64,000 bases of DNA from Ramazzottius varieornatus (lineage: Eukaryota > Tardigrada > Eutardigrada > Parachela > Ramazzottiidae), in contig BDGG01000001.1 of the NCBI GenBank assembly GCA_001949185.1, positions 5,200,629-5,264,628 of the forward strand, in the 5' to 3' direction. The notes under the pieces were generated by a model. The model was not told where the DNA came from and did not search any database. It saw only the letters and a program-made list of their open reading frames with translations. Of this stretch, positions 20,932-33,452 are shown piece after piece; position 1 is the first letter of the stretch; every line of letters starts with the position of its first letter. Position numbers and translations under genes: made by a program.

Positions 20932-21303
20932 TCTGCCGAGAGCTAAGAGCCATAGCAATCACTTGAAAGCGCTGATTCTTTTATATCACAATCGGCGTAT
21001 GACATGGTCTGATGGTTTCCTTGTAAATCGAGCCTACGGGGACGTCGCTTATGCCTACCCGTAAATTCTACCCGAACGAGGACGTCGCTTCGCAAGAATT
21101 ACGAAGCATTACAGTACTGTTTGGTTGGCTATGTGGCAGGGCTACTGCTGCGCACCAAAATAATGTTACCGATTGTGTTGTTGCTATAACAGCTTTACTT
21201 ACTGTGATCGTGCGTCCTCCGTTAGGGACATCATTTGGGGCGTAACCAGCGTTTGCCGATGCAGGTTTGCATGTTTCGGGGCTCGTTATATACTTAGTTT
21301 TCA

Positions 21304-24300
21304 ATGGGAGGCAACGTGTCACAGCTGCCATTAGCTTACTCCAACAGCACTGTCCATTCGCGCAACATCCGTCGATCGTCTGATCGCATCGCGTCACCGT
21401 AAGTGATATGTGTATCCGGTATTTTTTCCTGTTCATCTTTGTTTCATGACGGTTTTGTCTTCTGCAGGAACAGTCCCCAGACGCCCGAATCATCGATACG
21501 AAATGGTCAACGAAACCTGACACCTCAAGAGCATGCCCTTTTCAACAGTAAAGGGCGTTCGCGTTCCGCGAAAAGCATTACATCTAGTCATAGCAGTTTC
21601 TCTCGCGGCCGAACTTTGTCAACGTAAGCAACAGTGTTAACGGTCAAGGTAATAAAGTGCAAACTGCTGTACGTAATGTGGTTAAGTTTTGCAGAGGTTC
21701 GCGGTCACGTATCGGACGCACGGTTGATCTACCCTCTAGCGCATCTGGTTCGGTTGGGCTGAGGCGGCATGTGTCGTTCGCTGAGCCAAGCATTTCTTGC
21801 CGATCGAATCTACCATTCGACCACGATGTCAAAGAAGAAATCGTCGGGCAGGTGCGAACTGATGTACGTCGGGAGCTTGCTCGCCAGTATGACTCAGGCC
21901 GCGATAACCGTCAGCTGGTTCTTGCCCTGGACAACGCCATTATTCGTAATGTGATTCAGGAACTAAATGCTTGTAATCAGCCGATATCTGAAGCCACGCC
22001 TCGGTTCATCAGTTTACTGGCCAATCAGCAGAGAGCCTCTAGATCTGATGGAGTTCTACATCTACGCAGTCCTGGGAATCACGATCATGCAATTATTGCT
22101 CTGAACATGCTTTTCATAACGCGTCAGGCAGGGGAGCAATCGGAAAAAACAGTCTTGTCGCAAGTCCTGAACAAGGTAGAATCTGCTTTCGTGGAGGACA
22201 CTGCAGGCGTCGACCTGGTCGTGGATTTTTCTTTGCTGACTACCGCCGGCTTGTTGACTCGAGGTGCAAATCTAGCCAGAACTCTGATCAGTGAATCAGC
22301 GCAGCATCGGGGAAACTGTCGTCGCGTTTTCTTCATTAGCTTCCCAGAGGAACTGCGGACTCACTGCACCAGGTGGCGGAACGAGCTACCCAGAGACTTC
22401 AGAAGAAGAATTTGGTGTATCGATGCGGAAAATGTTCAGTCGTAAGTGCGACCTCTTTATTCCCGTACTGTGCTTCTCAGATAATTTTCTGTCTGCACGC
22501 GTCAACCAGCTGGCTGTAGCAAAAGAGCACAGGGGTTGCTTGGTCGGAAGTTCGTTTCTATCGTGGTATAAACTGGCGGTAGTGTTCTTCCAGATTACTT
22601 TCCCTATTACCAATCGTCTTCAAATGGAAATTCCTCTCCGATGGAATGCGCTTCTGGAGATTCATCTCCACCAGTTTGGCCAACAGCCCAGCGACCTACG
22701 CTTTCTCCTGCACCTGCTGACCAAGTAGAGAAACCGCTACCGCAGACGTTGAGCAGCTACTTGGAAACCAGCTCTCGGCAGCTATGTTTCAAACAACTGG
22801 TTGGATCGGGTGTCGTTTACGAAGCATTTTTCAGCATGACCAACATCAACACGGATTCCTTCCTTGTTGCTCGCCTGTCGCCACGTTCTTCGGCTTATCA
22901 AACAGGTCTATCCAAACTTTCCCTACTACCCTACATGCAGAATAAAGAGGCAAGAATCTACATCACCCATGATGCACCTGCCATAAACGACCTGTTTCGA
23001 CTTCAAGTGTACGTTCTGGCTGCTGAACAAAGTCAGAGATTCACCGCGCACTTTGAAACAATGGATGAGAAATCTTTCATGAGCGAACTTCGACGAGCAA
23101 CGCTGATCAAGTTTGGGTGCAACTTATTCGTAGGGGATGTTGTAGTAGCGGACGGTGATTATATTGCAGCATGCAGAAGTCCAACAAGTCAATGTGGTGA
23201 AGTCAACGACGAATGGGCTGGTGAAGGCGACATGTTGGACTGGACGGTGGGTTATCCGTTCCCGGCGGTGAACGAACCGTATTGTGAGCCATCGGATGAG
23301 AACCTACCGTCACGAAGACCAAAGATGACGGTATCAGGTTTCGTTCAAACAGAAGTGGCTCCACGTCGACAGACTATGCACGGCGATATGCAAACTGACG
23401 AAGTCCTGAAGAAACAAGCCAGATCATATTTAACCCAGACCGAACGACGGGCGATGTCCTTGGCTCACGCTCAGACCGACCAGATTGAAACGAGAGCAAA
23501 ACGGTCTAGCATAGCGCAGACTGACCATGAACAAATGAAAGCTGTCGCTTCCCTGTCCGTGCAAGTACAGCTTCCACCCATTCCCGATATAGGCCATATG
23601 CAAACTGACCTGAACAAGATCCCCGAGCTCAAGTCTATCCGCGAAAGTATCGTCCAGACGAACCCTCTCCTGCCAGTCACAACAGGTAATCAGCCATTTC
23701 TGACGAAACTTCATTACAGTTTTGACTCACGTAGACCCACAACGAGAAATTATGGACCAGTAAAAATTATGGACCAGGCCTTTTCGATAAGGCGGTAGGG
23801 AAGAATGTACGTACGCGAAGGAACCACAATAACACACTTTTCGACACTTTTCTACGTTTAAAGTTAAAGTTTGCCGTCTTTCCCGCCTGAACCATAATAA
23901 TTACTGGCCGATAATTCTCGTCAAGCGTGTAAGGAAGTCAGTTTTGATTGTGACAAACAGGAGAGATGCAGACAGACGCAGAACCACCGAAATCGCTCCG
24001 CGAAAGCATCGTTCAAACCAATCCAATGACTGGTCCGGAACCCCTTGTGCTGACGGCTGTGACCCACGGCTTTGTCCAGACCACGCTAATTGCTGTAGGC
24101 CAGGGACAAATCCAGACTGATCTTCTCGAAGTACCCGTGGTAGCGGAAGGGTATATGCAGACAGAAACCGTTGAAGCCCTCCTACCACACCCGGTGACGT
24201 CTGGTATGATGCAGACCGATGCAATGCAGTTGATACTTGAGACCAAGGAAACATTCTCTCACAACATTCAGACCGAAACCAGAGCAGCCATATCCGGTTA

Positions 24301-25300
24301 CATGCAGACGGATCCAGGTGAAACCATCGCCCGGTTAGTTCTTACCGCCAACATGCAAACCGATGTGGATATCATACCGACGGAGACAGCCTGGGCGAGC
24401 CTGCAGACCGACGAGGAAGCGAATCCGTTACCTGTACCTACTGCTCCCGGCTACATGCAGACTGATCAAGTTATCACACATCCTGTTGACACACAAACTG
24501 TTCCACGATCTTTAGCCGATGCAGCTATTGGTGGGAAACTGTATGAAACAGCCGAAGAACTGCAGACACCAGTCGACCCGAAAAGCGATGCGCCGCCTGC
24601 CGAAGTCGTAAAGACGGAGACCCCTGCCGAAATTGCGGAAGCTGAAAAGCGTGGCGAAGACCAGCCAGTACCAGTTGAGGAAGTGGCGAGAGAACCTACT
24701 GACTGGAGGAAATGGGCTAAATTGCTTGCCCTATTGCTCTTGTTGCTCTTAGGCCTGTTCATGAGTATGCGTGAAGGTCCCTTCGTGGATGTCATGGATT
24801 GGACCGGGCTTGGTAGAAGTACAGACAGCACAGCTCGTTTTGCTGGTAAGGCAGCTGATGTACCGGGAATGGCAACCGAGAAGAACTCGTGGATCGAAGG
24901 TATCAAGAGAAAGGAGCGAGCAGATACGGAAGTATCGTCAGAAAGGTCGAAAGGGTGGTTCAGTGGATGGTGGTCGAAGGAAGAACCGTGGAGGAAGCCA
25001 ACAGGCGTAGACCCGCTGGATGACTGGAAGGGCGAAATGCCGGGGACGCTGCCTGCTCGAAGAGGATTGGAAGGAACATCGCCTGATCTAGGCTTGACGA
25101 AGGAATGGCTGCACACGTTGGCGCTCAGGTTTGATGGCAGTACTAACAGCTGGAACAGTTTACGATCAGCGAATGATTTCGGCTGTCGGAATGAAGAGCC
25201 CAGGAAAAAGAAACGATGTCGCGACGAGTACTGGGGAGCCAGTAAGTATGTGTCTTGCAGGATAGCTAATTCTTATGACCATCACGTCTATGGAATCTAA
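21304..25300 (+). CDS. Single-pass membrane protein with about 19 LC8-like QT motifs and a predicted N-myristoylation site
   Basis: Five exons (21304-21398, 21468-21623, 21695-22441, 22583-23685, 23961-25300) give 1146 residues; total length and phases fit. The N-terminus MGGNVS fits the N-myristoylation pattern, with Gly2 and Ser6. Residues 30-110 are Ser/Arg-rich. About 110-560 is a folded-looking region of no family I recognise (LVLALDNAIIRNVIQELNA, LARTLISESAQHRGNCRRVF). From about 585 to 880 come repeated short motifs: FVQTE, MQTD, LTQTE, AQTD, IVQTN, FVQTT, IQTD, YMQTE and similar, spaced 10-30 residues apart. They match the shape of ligands for the dynein light chain LC8 (centre Q-T, acidic next). 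An acidic linker leads to one TM helix (about 951-970, KLLALLLLLLLGLFMS) and a Trp-rich tail of about 175 residues. The intron 3 acceptor (ggcggtag) is weak but is the only one in phase without a stop. A donor-like gtaagt near 25239 could add another last exon. Confidence 0.8.
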
Positions 25301-25797
25301 TTTTTCCGAAGGCCGGTGCGCTTGTGCATAACTTTGTCTCTTAATTACCAGTGTCTGCTTATTCTGCGTGCCTCTCTGTGTTTCTACGGTCCGCAGTATC
25401 TAATGGTTCGGAAGCACGCACTTAGCATTTATTTCCTCTACGAATTCTTTGCTTCATTACTATGGCATCCGTGAATGTGTAACTTAATTAAATGTTAAAT
25501 TCAATTTTGCTCCTCCGAATAAAAGCATGGGTCCACTCAAAAGAATTTAACTAGCTGAGGAACATACTTGATAAGAATTCAGCCCAAAGTTTCACAGATC
25601 GCTCACTGTGTATGCAAGACGGCATTGAGAAACGCCTCTAAGTAGTGTGAACCGTGCTTTGGGTTCGTCGCTCACACTACAGCTAGATTCCCCATTGTCT
25701 CCGCTATGATGTCAGTCAACGGGCACACAGGGAAGCACTCAGATTTTCCAAAGTTGTCCCGAGAGATGTTTACCCTCCGTGGTCCAGCTAGACCGCA
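25301..25797. other. Convergent intergenic region
   Basis: This holds the 3'UTR of the QT-motif gene (+) and the 3' flank of the lectin-like gene (-). One short inverted repeat is visible around 25645-25680 (agtgtgaacc...ctcacact). No coding exon was recognised. Confidence 0.35.
25518..25523 (+). terminator. Poly(A) signal AATAAA for the QT-motif gene
   Basis: A canonical AATAAA lies 218 bp after the stop codon at 25300, with no other gene on the plus strand between. Confidence 0.4.
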
Positions 25798-28700
25798 TCA
25801 CACGCCCCACGCTTCAACCTCACAAAGATACAATCGCTGGGGCAATGGATCTTCGACCTCAATTGAAATCACCGATCCCACCAGAGGATTCCCATCCTTT
25901 ACACAAGACCGTGTGTATTCCTTGACTGCCGTCGAAAAGCTTTCCAACGGGCCGTCACCACAAAGCGTATTGTTTCTCCACTCGGTCTTCTCTATCCCAA
26001 CTCTCACTTGCCGGTTAGTATTCTGTCGTCCGATGATTCTCACGGTGAAAATCGATCTCACTTTCCTCAGATGAACAATCCAAAACGGTTTCACCGCCTC
26101 TTCGGACGACCAGCATAAATGCCGTAGCGTCCTTCTCTCGCCATCCGTAGTCAGCGATAGGAGGGCAGCTGGGTTGGACGTTGGGTGCGGTGCCAGCCCG
26201 TACACCACGTTGTGGTAATGCTCACGTGGACAGTACCGATCGCGGTTGATGGTCAGGTTGCAGATACACAACGACTGTAGTTTTGGCTTCAAGCCGGGTA
26301 AGGCGTTCAGGTGAATGGAGATGTAACGACCAGCTATGTACGGCCAGTTCTTCTTCTCGACAGAGTACCCTTCCCGTGATAGTTCTCCGGTGATTTGAAT
26401 ATTGTCTTTCAGGATACCATTTTTTGTGGGATCCATGTTGTCGCCAACGCGGATGGTCAGCCGGCCGCTGGTCATGTTGTTGCATAATTTGAACTTGGCT
26501 TTGTACATCTCAGTGACTGCCGCCATATCCAACATCACCCATGGGGATTTTTCCTTCTCTAAAAATCAAATGCCCTCTATTTCCGCTGACTGACCAATAT
26601 CAAACCATGCTCCTGCTTCAACTTACTTGTGTGGAAGCAAGACTGATCTTCAGACAACAAGACCCAAATATCTTGCCCGGTCTCGTATGAGCTAGCCTGG
26701 ACGGGATGCAGATGCGTGGCTTCCACGACCGTCATGCAGACCCGTGCCCACACCTTGATATCGCATATTACCAACTTTGAGTTCATCTTCAGGCGTTGGA
26801 TAGTCACATACGAGCCAAACAGTCCTCCCTTTATACAGTCGATCCTCCAACCTTTCGTTCCCGGTATTCTTCCCGGTATTTTGGTGTCATTTTTATAACA
26901 CAAGGCGTTCTTTGAAATATCGTCCTTGCGTGAATACTCGCCCACACGAATTTCAAACTGGCTCAGCCGGTCTTCTTCGACGTCGGATGTGTCCAAGGTG
27001 ACACCTTCCACGTACAGCTGTCCGCCCGGCATGATGACCCAGTACGGATTGTCTTGCTTACCGTCGGTGCTTTTACAACGCTCGTACAGCTGGCGCACCC
27101 GGAACTCGTTGGTGGCAGCCTGTCCCAGGGCCTTCGAGGCGTTTGGCTGGCTGAGGTACTTGGACGAGAAGTCCGCCTGGTCCTCCAGGTCGCCTTCCAT
27201 GCAAGGCTTGCCCATCACCTCGACTTCGCACAAAGACATACCGATGGGCACCGATGAAGGCATCTGGATGGATACATAACGCCCAAATATTGGCATATGA
27301 CGACATCTGCGGAAACACAGTTCAAGTATTTCCAGAAGGTGTCCGGCTGCTTACCACTCAAGTACCTGATCTCGACAGAACGTCTCTGGACTGAACCTAG
27401 TCCAGAAATTAGCCAGCAAATGTTGTTCACCGTCAAGTTGACCGAGCTATCAGTTTGCACAGGATTGTTAAGTCCAACACGGAGTTCGGCATTATGGAAA
27501 GCGAAACCGGGATGGACGACGAAATGTGCGATTTCGTACACACGTCCCAAGTCCAAGTACCACCAGGGATTCAGTTCGAGCAGGGTGAATGAACAGGTTC
27601 GCAAATCCATCATCAAAGTTCTGCCATCAATGATACCATCGTCTCCATCCACAGCATTCGACGCGGGCATCATACTAGGCGACCTCGAGGTGCTACTCTG
27701 CACTGCTGTCTTTTGGAGCGCCACGTTGACAAACTTGTCCATGACACAAGACTTACCTGTAAGGTACAGAATATTGTGAGAGACGTCTGAGTACACAAAC
27801 CCTTCCAGGTGAAGTTACTTTTATTTTCAAGTCGACAAGTATGTCAATTACGGACCGAGCGAGGACCAGTAGCCGTCACTTTCGCAAGTGGTGGTTTGGT
27901 AAGTTCCATCCAGACACTGGAAGGTGACATTGTTGGGTGAGTAGAAGTGGATGCCGCTACGAGTGGCACAGGCTCGAATACCGGGATCCCCACAGTGCGC
28001 CTTACACTTCGGCCTAACCGCCGTCTGCAGGTTACAGTGCTTATCGCGCGGGTCCGACACCTTTGTAGGGCAGTCCTCCATCTTTTCCTCATACCCTGTG
28101 CACTTCATGGTAGAAAATGCCATGGGGTACTTGGCTCGGTGCTCCCACACCGGACAGCCCATGAGCTCGATTTGCAAGGCGGCTGGCTTATTGATCGTAG
28201 TCTTGTTGGGGTAGATGCGGATATAGAGACCACGAATGGCTTTTGGCAGCCAGATCGTTTCCGGGTAGATTGCCTGCGTGTTGCCATCTAGAACCGTTGC
28301 GTTGTTGATATGAGTCATTTCATGTATGGGTGAACGGCAGCAGAAGGCCCAGTTCACACCGTTTGTGCTGTTGGCAATCTTGAAATGCGTGACGAAATTC
28401 TTCGAACCGTTCCCGTTCAGGTGGACTCCTGTACCAAAACGACCCCATTACTTTTGAATACTCAACTGTGGAAAAGTTCGTCGCAGCCATGCTGCAATGA
28501 ACTCTGAGAAAAACCGTAACTTGGGCAAGCTTCGTCAGCTATTATCGTCAGCAAGACTCGGCGCAGTGGAATGCTTGGGAGCGCACTTTAGTCGGTCCGC
28601 TCACCTGTGATTCGATAGCCGGTCTGCGAGGTATTGAGGAACACTTCGAGGTACGGTTCCGTGTCGTTGATGGTAGGTCTCCAACCTTTGTAGTACAACC

Positions 28701-31700
28701 CATCTTCTTTGCCCATCAAGCGAGCGGACGCGGGACTGGAATCGACAGCCGAGCTGCTGGCACTGAACCACGTGTCATTGAAAGCTTTCGTATTGGTCAG
28801 GCCCACGTCTCGGGAACAGTTTACGTCCCGTTGGTAAAAGTCAGTACCGTGGATATTTTCTTGAAAGCCGGTCACGTCCCATGATTCTTGACTGGCAGAA
28901 CTGAGGACGCAAGTACGGTTCGCGTACATCATGTAGTAGCCACGACAAACAAAGCCACGCTCATATAGGCAACGCTTAGCGCACTCGATGTCCGTGTGGT
29001 TGTACCAATAGGAATCGAAGTGGTGGTTTGGGAACAGCAGCGAATCACGGAAGCGGGTGAATTCTGCGGCTTCTGTGTGGTCTGAAAAAGGTCAAACTCC
29101 ATCATACGTTACTGCTGTCGATACATTGTTAAAATGGTGGGCTAATTTTTGTCATGAAAAAATAGCCTTGCTTAAATGAGCCGTGGTGGATATGCAAACC
29201 TATTTGTCTAAGTCTGGTCCATATTTGCTCACTTCTGCCTGCCCGAGTTATGTTGCTCACATTGATCGAAACAGTAACTTCGACGAGCCGATAAGTAGGT
29301 TAGATGCTTCATGTGAAGCTGAGTTAAAAAATCATCAGCAAAATTTCCAGATTCTACTGTACTTACATTCCGGATGGAAGTTGCATCCGAGAAGTTCGAA
29401 CTTCACCACCGGCTCATCATACAAGCCGAAAGTACTGTATTTCTTAGGGAAGATTCTTAAATGCCGAGTGTAGATCGGCGGGGAAAAATAGTAGATATTA
29501 TAGATTCCAATTTGCTCAACCATGTTCTCCGTGTGGATCTGTAAACAAATTCGGCCAACCATCACACGATGCTTGGTACAGTAGCAAAAGCAACGCATTG
29601 CATTGGTGACAATTTTTACCGTGTATTCCGACCAATTATAGGCATTCTGGGAATAACGCAGCTGAAACTTCTCCATGTAACTCAAGTCGAATGACTCGAC
29701 AATCATGGCCGTCACTTCGACCTTCTGTCTCAAATCCACCGTGATGGAGGCATTGCGGTCGTTGGGGTGGGGTTTCCAGCCTCCAAAGCCTCTCGTATCG
29801 TTCGTTCCGTTGTACCTGGCCCTCTCAGGCCCATACGAGGTCATACACGAGTGGGTTTCCGGGTTATGGCAGGCCTCCTGATACTGACTGCTGGCTGTCA
29901 ATTGGTAGTCCTTAATGTCTCCCTTCGACATGCCTAGTGGTAGCATACAGCTGTCCCGTAAGGGTCTGCCCACGAACTCGAAGCGAACGTAGCAGTTGGG
30001 CGGAGAGTCCGTGATTTTCAGCCGGACTAAGCGGGCCGACCATGGATACCTGAATGAGATGAAGGAGGGTGTGGCACCGTTCTCCGGCCCGGAAAATTCT
30101 CGAGGTTCGTCCTCCTGTGGAGGCGAAGGAGAATCCATATTGATACCGTACCTGTTGGAAGATCAAACTGTAAACAATTTACAAGGATATTGGACAGAGT
30201 ATCACTGTACCATCGCAGATGGTCCTCCGAGCCGCTTTTGCTGAACATGATCTGGAATTTGTTGATGACAACATTGGTCGGTGCGACGTTGTTAGGATGA
30301 CCGGCTATGATAATCTGTTTGATCAAGTACATTTCCGGGAAACGGATTTGAAATTCTTGACCCACGCATGTTTCATTATGCCAGATATCGCTGACGTTAG
30401 TGCCCATGCGGTAGTCCAGCGTGTCGTTCATGCTCAGACCCACCGCTAGACGAGACAAGTTGGAGATGACGTAGGTGAACTTGTCCAGCGGTTTCTGGTT
30501 GCAGCCAATTAGCTCCCAACGCATGCCGTAGGAGTAACCGGGCTGCTCCTCCGATTCGTTGACCCTTTTCTTTGGAGAATGGCCCTCGTAGTTCAGATGG
30601 ATACCTTGGTGGGGATTTAGCCGAGCAAACCGCACATGTTCCTCTGGAGTCTCGAACGTATTGGTTTTGATCAGACGACCTTCGTGGTTGCCGTCGAACA
30701 CGAAGCCATCGTCTACCGAGGTCGGTGAGGTGTAGGAACTGTCCATGAAGACGTGACGCTCGTGCGTCACCTACATTCAACAAAACGCAATCGTTTGAAA
30801 GCTTCGCACTCTAATGGACAGTTGTCATCGTAGACTATAGTGGATACAGATTCACCACTCTCTACGGTACAGTACGTGTTTGTCCACAAACAACAGTGTG
30901 TGATTCAGTAGGGTTAACACGCAGCATACCCACTCACTTCCACCCTGCTCATGTTTACCTGCATGGCGAACTTTTCGATGTTGGAAGTGTACGTCTTGTT
31001 ATTGTGGAATACTTCGATACCACGTGTCAGTACTGCTGTAATCTTGTGAGGCGAAATCAGATCGACGGAGATCCAAGAGGAAAGAAGGGCGCTGCGGTTG
31101 TTGGTCACCCAGCCGCCACCTCCGGATATGGGTTCCGTTGTACTGTTTGCTCTATTCAGTGGTGGGATTGTTGTGCTTTCCGATAGAAAGCTGTTGTGCG
31201 CGTCGAGGTATTTCAGGTAAGGCATAGCCTGGACCGAAGACGAGTAGAACTGGCCTCTTTCGATGCGTTGATTGCCATCGAACAAGTAATCCATATGCTT
31301 GCAGTCGATCAGGGGAGCCTCTTTGATCTCGTAGTTGGGTACTCGAACGTAGAACGCTATACGTGCTTTCGTGTGGTTCACGTCAAATACTCTTCGGTCC
31401 TGCTGGCTTGCGATGATCGTACCTGGTAAAAGATCCAAAAGCCATCACAGTCTATCGGGGGCGAACTGCGACCTTGAAGACCTTGATTCAAAACGGTGGG
31501 AAGAAACTGGTGAGACCTACCCGGAAACATCACCAGCTTTATTGTTTCGTTCTCCGTCGTCACTGCCATGCCAGTATTCTCCGTATCGGCGTTTGACCCA
31601 ACGGACTCGGTAACACCGGTAGTCCCACTGTTTGGGTCGGCAGTATTCCCCGTGATCTGGGTTCTGTCTGCACTCAGGGTGCTGGGAGTGGTGCTATCAG

Positions 31701-33452
31701 TAGTGACAGGGGTCCAAGTTTCATCTTCGGAGACATTCAGGCTCTGCATAGTATTGATGGTGTACATGAGGTTCCCCGTGGCCTTATCCTGGTAGATCCA
31801 AGGCATGCCCAGTGTCACTGAGTGTGCGGACGGTGCGCTGATGTTACCCTCCCAGTCGCCAAAGCCTTCGGTCCTGTCGAAAGTGACGGTGGAGGACAGT
31901 AGCGTGACGTTCTCCAACTCTTGGGTCGTGTTGATCAGTGAACGCGTTGATGGATACTGAGCGTGCACGGTGGTGTTGGTGTCAGCTTTCGGGTCGGAAA
32001 CTACCACGAGAAATTCCGCATTGTTCCCGGGCTCCGTAATCTGCGCGAAAAGGAAGTCTGATTCACCATTAATTAAACGAACCGATTATAGGCACAACGT
32101 TCAGGAGAATCCACCAAGCGTCGCAGAACCATGTTTCCTCCATTTTTCTACGAGTTGATGCGCAATTGCATTGCAGTGGTTGCCTACCTGGAACGAGTCG
32201 GCAAGTGCCAATATGGAATAATCTCTGCTGGGATGCGGGTCATGGAAACTTCTATTCAGCAAATTCTCTTCGGTCCACGCACTGGTCACATCCGGCAAGT
32301 CGGCCGCCAATACCAGCGTCCACCCACCCGTATCAAAATTCATGTTACAGTAAACTCTGATGACTCGATCCAGTACCGTACTGTAGATGTAATACCATCC
32401 CGAACTGGGCGTCCAGTCCCACAAGTCATAGTTCATCCTGTGCTCCCAACAGGACCTGGCTTGCGCCCTGTCAAAGGGGTCAGTTAGTCCCGCCATCTGG
32501 CAGGCTAAAGCGTTATCCTCCGCCGTCCAGTTCTTCCGACATACCGTCGACCACTGGGCGATATGATTCATGTAAACCAGTAACTCGAAGTCTTCCTCTT
32601 GTGTGCTACCGGTAATGCTCTTCTGGTCGATTCGCCCTTTTTTGGCGTCTTTGCAATAGACGTCGACCGGACGGGACCTGCAGCCGGTAGATGGCGTTAT
32701 CTTGTCGAAGTGGCACTGAGAGAGTTTGCCTTCGGTGCCGAGACAGCCGGTGTAGTAGGGTAGGGTCAGAAAAGACGCGTTGGGCGTCAGTGGTGGGAGC
32801 CCCAGTCGTCGCATCTCGAAACCTGAAGGACTACTCGCCGTTACACGTGAACAAGAAGATTTGGTGATGAGTCAGCTATGCCAGAATGGCAGTTTGCTGC
32901 TTACTGGCGTAGGTCTTGTGTGGTGCAAAGTTGAGCTGTCGGCATACAACGTCCAGTCCCGACTCCAAGAAGTTATCTCGACAAAACTCCAACCAGTCGT
33001 ACTGATGTGACAGTAGGGCATTGGGCTTGGGTGTACTGTAGGGAATCTGCAGCGTGCCGTAGCGCCCTGTTGGTCCACGCAATCTTATGGTGTCTCCTAC
33101 AAAACAGATACATGGTGGAGAAAGAGTCGCACACAGAACACCGACACGTCCCGAGGAGGATCGTACCGATGCAAAGTAGGGAGGCGCAGTCGCAGGAGCT
33201 GGTGTTCCCGAAGCACAGTTGGCCATTTTCCGTTACGGCAAAGTGGATGAAGCTGGCCCATTCCCCAAAACTGCATTTCTCCTCACATTCGAGCAGGTTG
33301 CCCGCCAGTATCATGCTGGTGTCGAACTTGCCCACCAGGGGAGCCATAATAGGATTGGAGGGGTTCATCATATTGCTGAATGGGCACCATAACTGTAACG
33401 AGGCAAAGAACGGAAACAAGATCAAATCTTTTGTGATGTTATCCGCTGACAT
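25798..33452 (-). CDS. Giant secreted multi-domain protein: SRCR, fibrinogen-like, F5/8C, PAN, sushi and fucolectin modules
   Basis: About 15-20 minus-strand exons; most junctions checked in phase. Order from the N-terminus: a Cys-rich start (LECEEKC...CFGNTSSCDC); an SRCR domain near 33110-32640 (IRLRG, WLEFCRDNFLESGLDVVCR); a partial second SRCR (WSTVCRKNWTAEDNALACQM, about 32560); a fibrinogen-like N-half (VYCNMNFDTGGWTLV, about 32340); a Thr/Ser-rich, N-glycosylation-rich spacer (32020-31510); at least three F5/8C domains (31430-29350; GMRWELIGC and FELLGC ends); a PAN/apple domain (about 29060-28830, ECAKRCLYERGFVC); another F5/8C ending QIELMGC; a Cys-rich link; a sushi domain (CGDPGIRAC...ESDGYWSS); then three or four fucolectin-like (FTP) domains (NVALQKTAVQSST, PWWYLDLG, about 27750-25798). 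These families bind glycans or cell surfaces, so an extracellular adhesion or immune-lectin role is inferred. The start ATG 33452 lacks a strong signal peptide and the next exon follows a clean acceptor, so an upstream first exon is possible. Confidence 0.8.

Noticed and set aside
24466-25116. 216-codon minus-strand frame
   Set aside because: It is a shadow of the QT-motif gene's last exon, which has better composition, a TM helix and phased splicing.
24700-25300. KASH-domain interpretation of the QT-motif protein's C-terminus
   Set aside because: KASH luminal tails are about 30 residues ending in a PPPX-type motif. This tail is about 175 residues and ends differently.
30397-30783. 128-codon minus-strand frame rich in Arg
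   Set aside because: It overlaps the F5/8C exon in another frame that has clear domain motifs.
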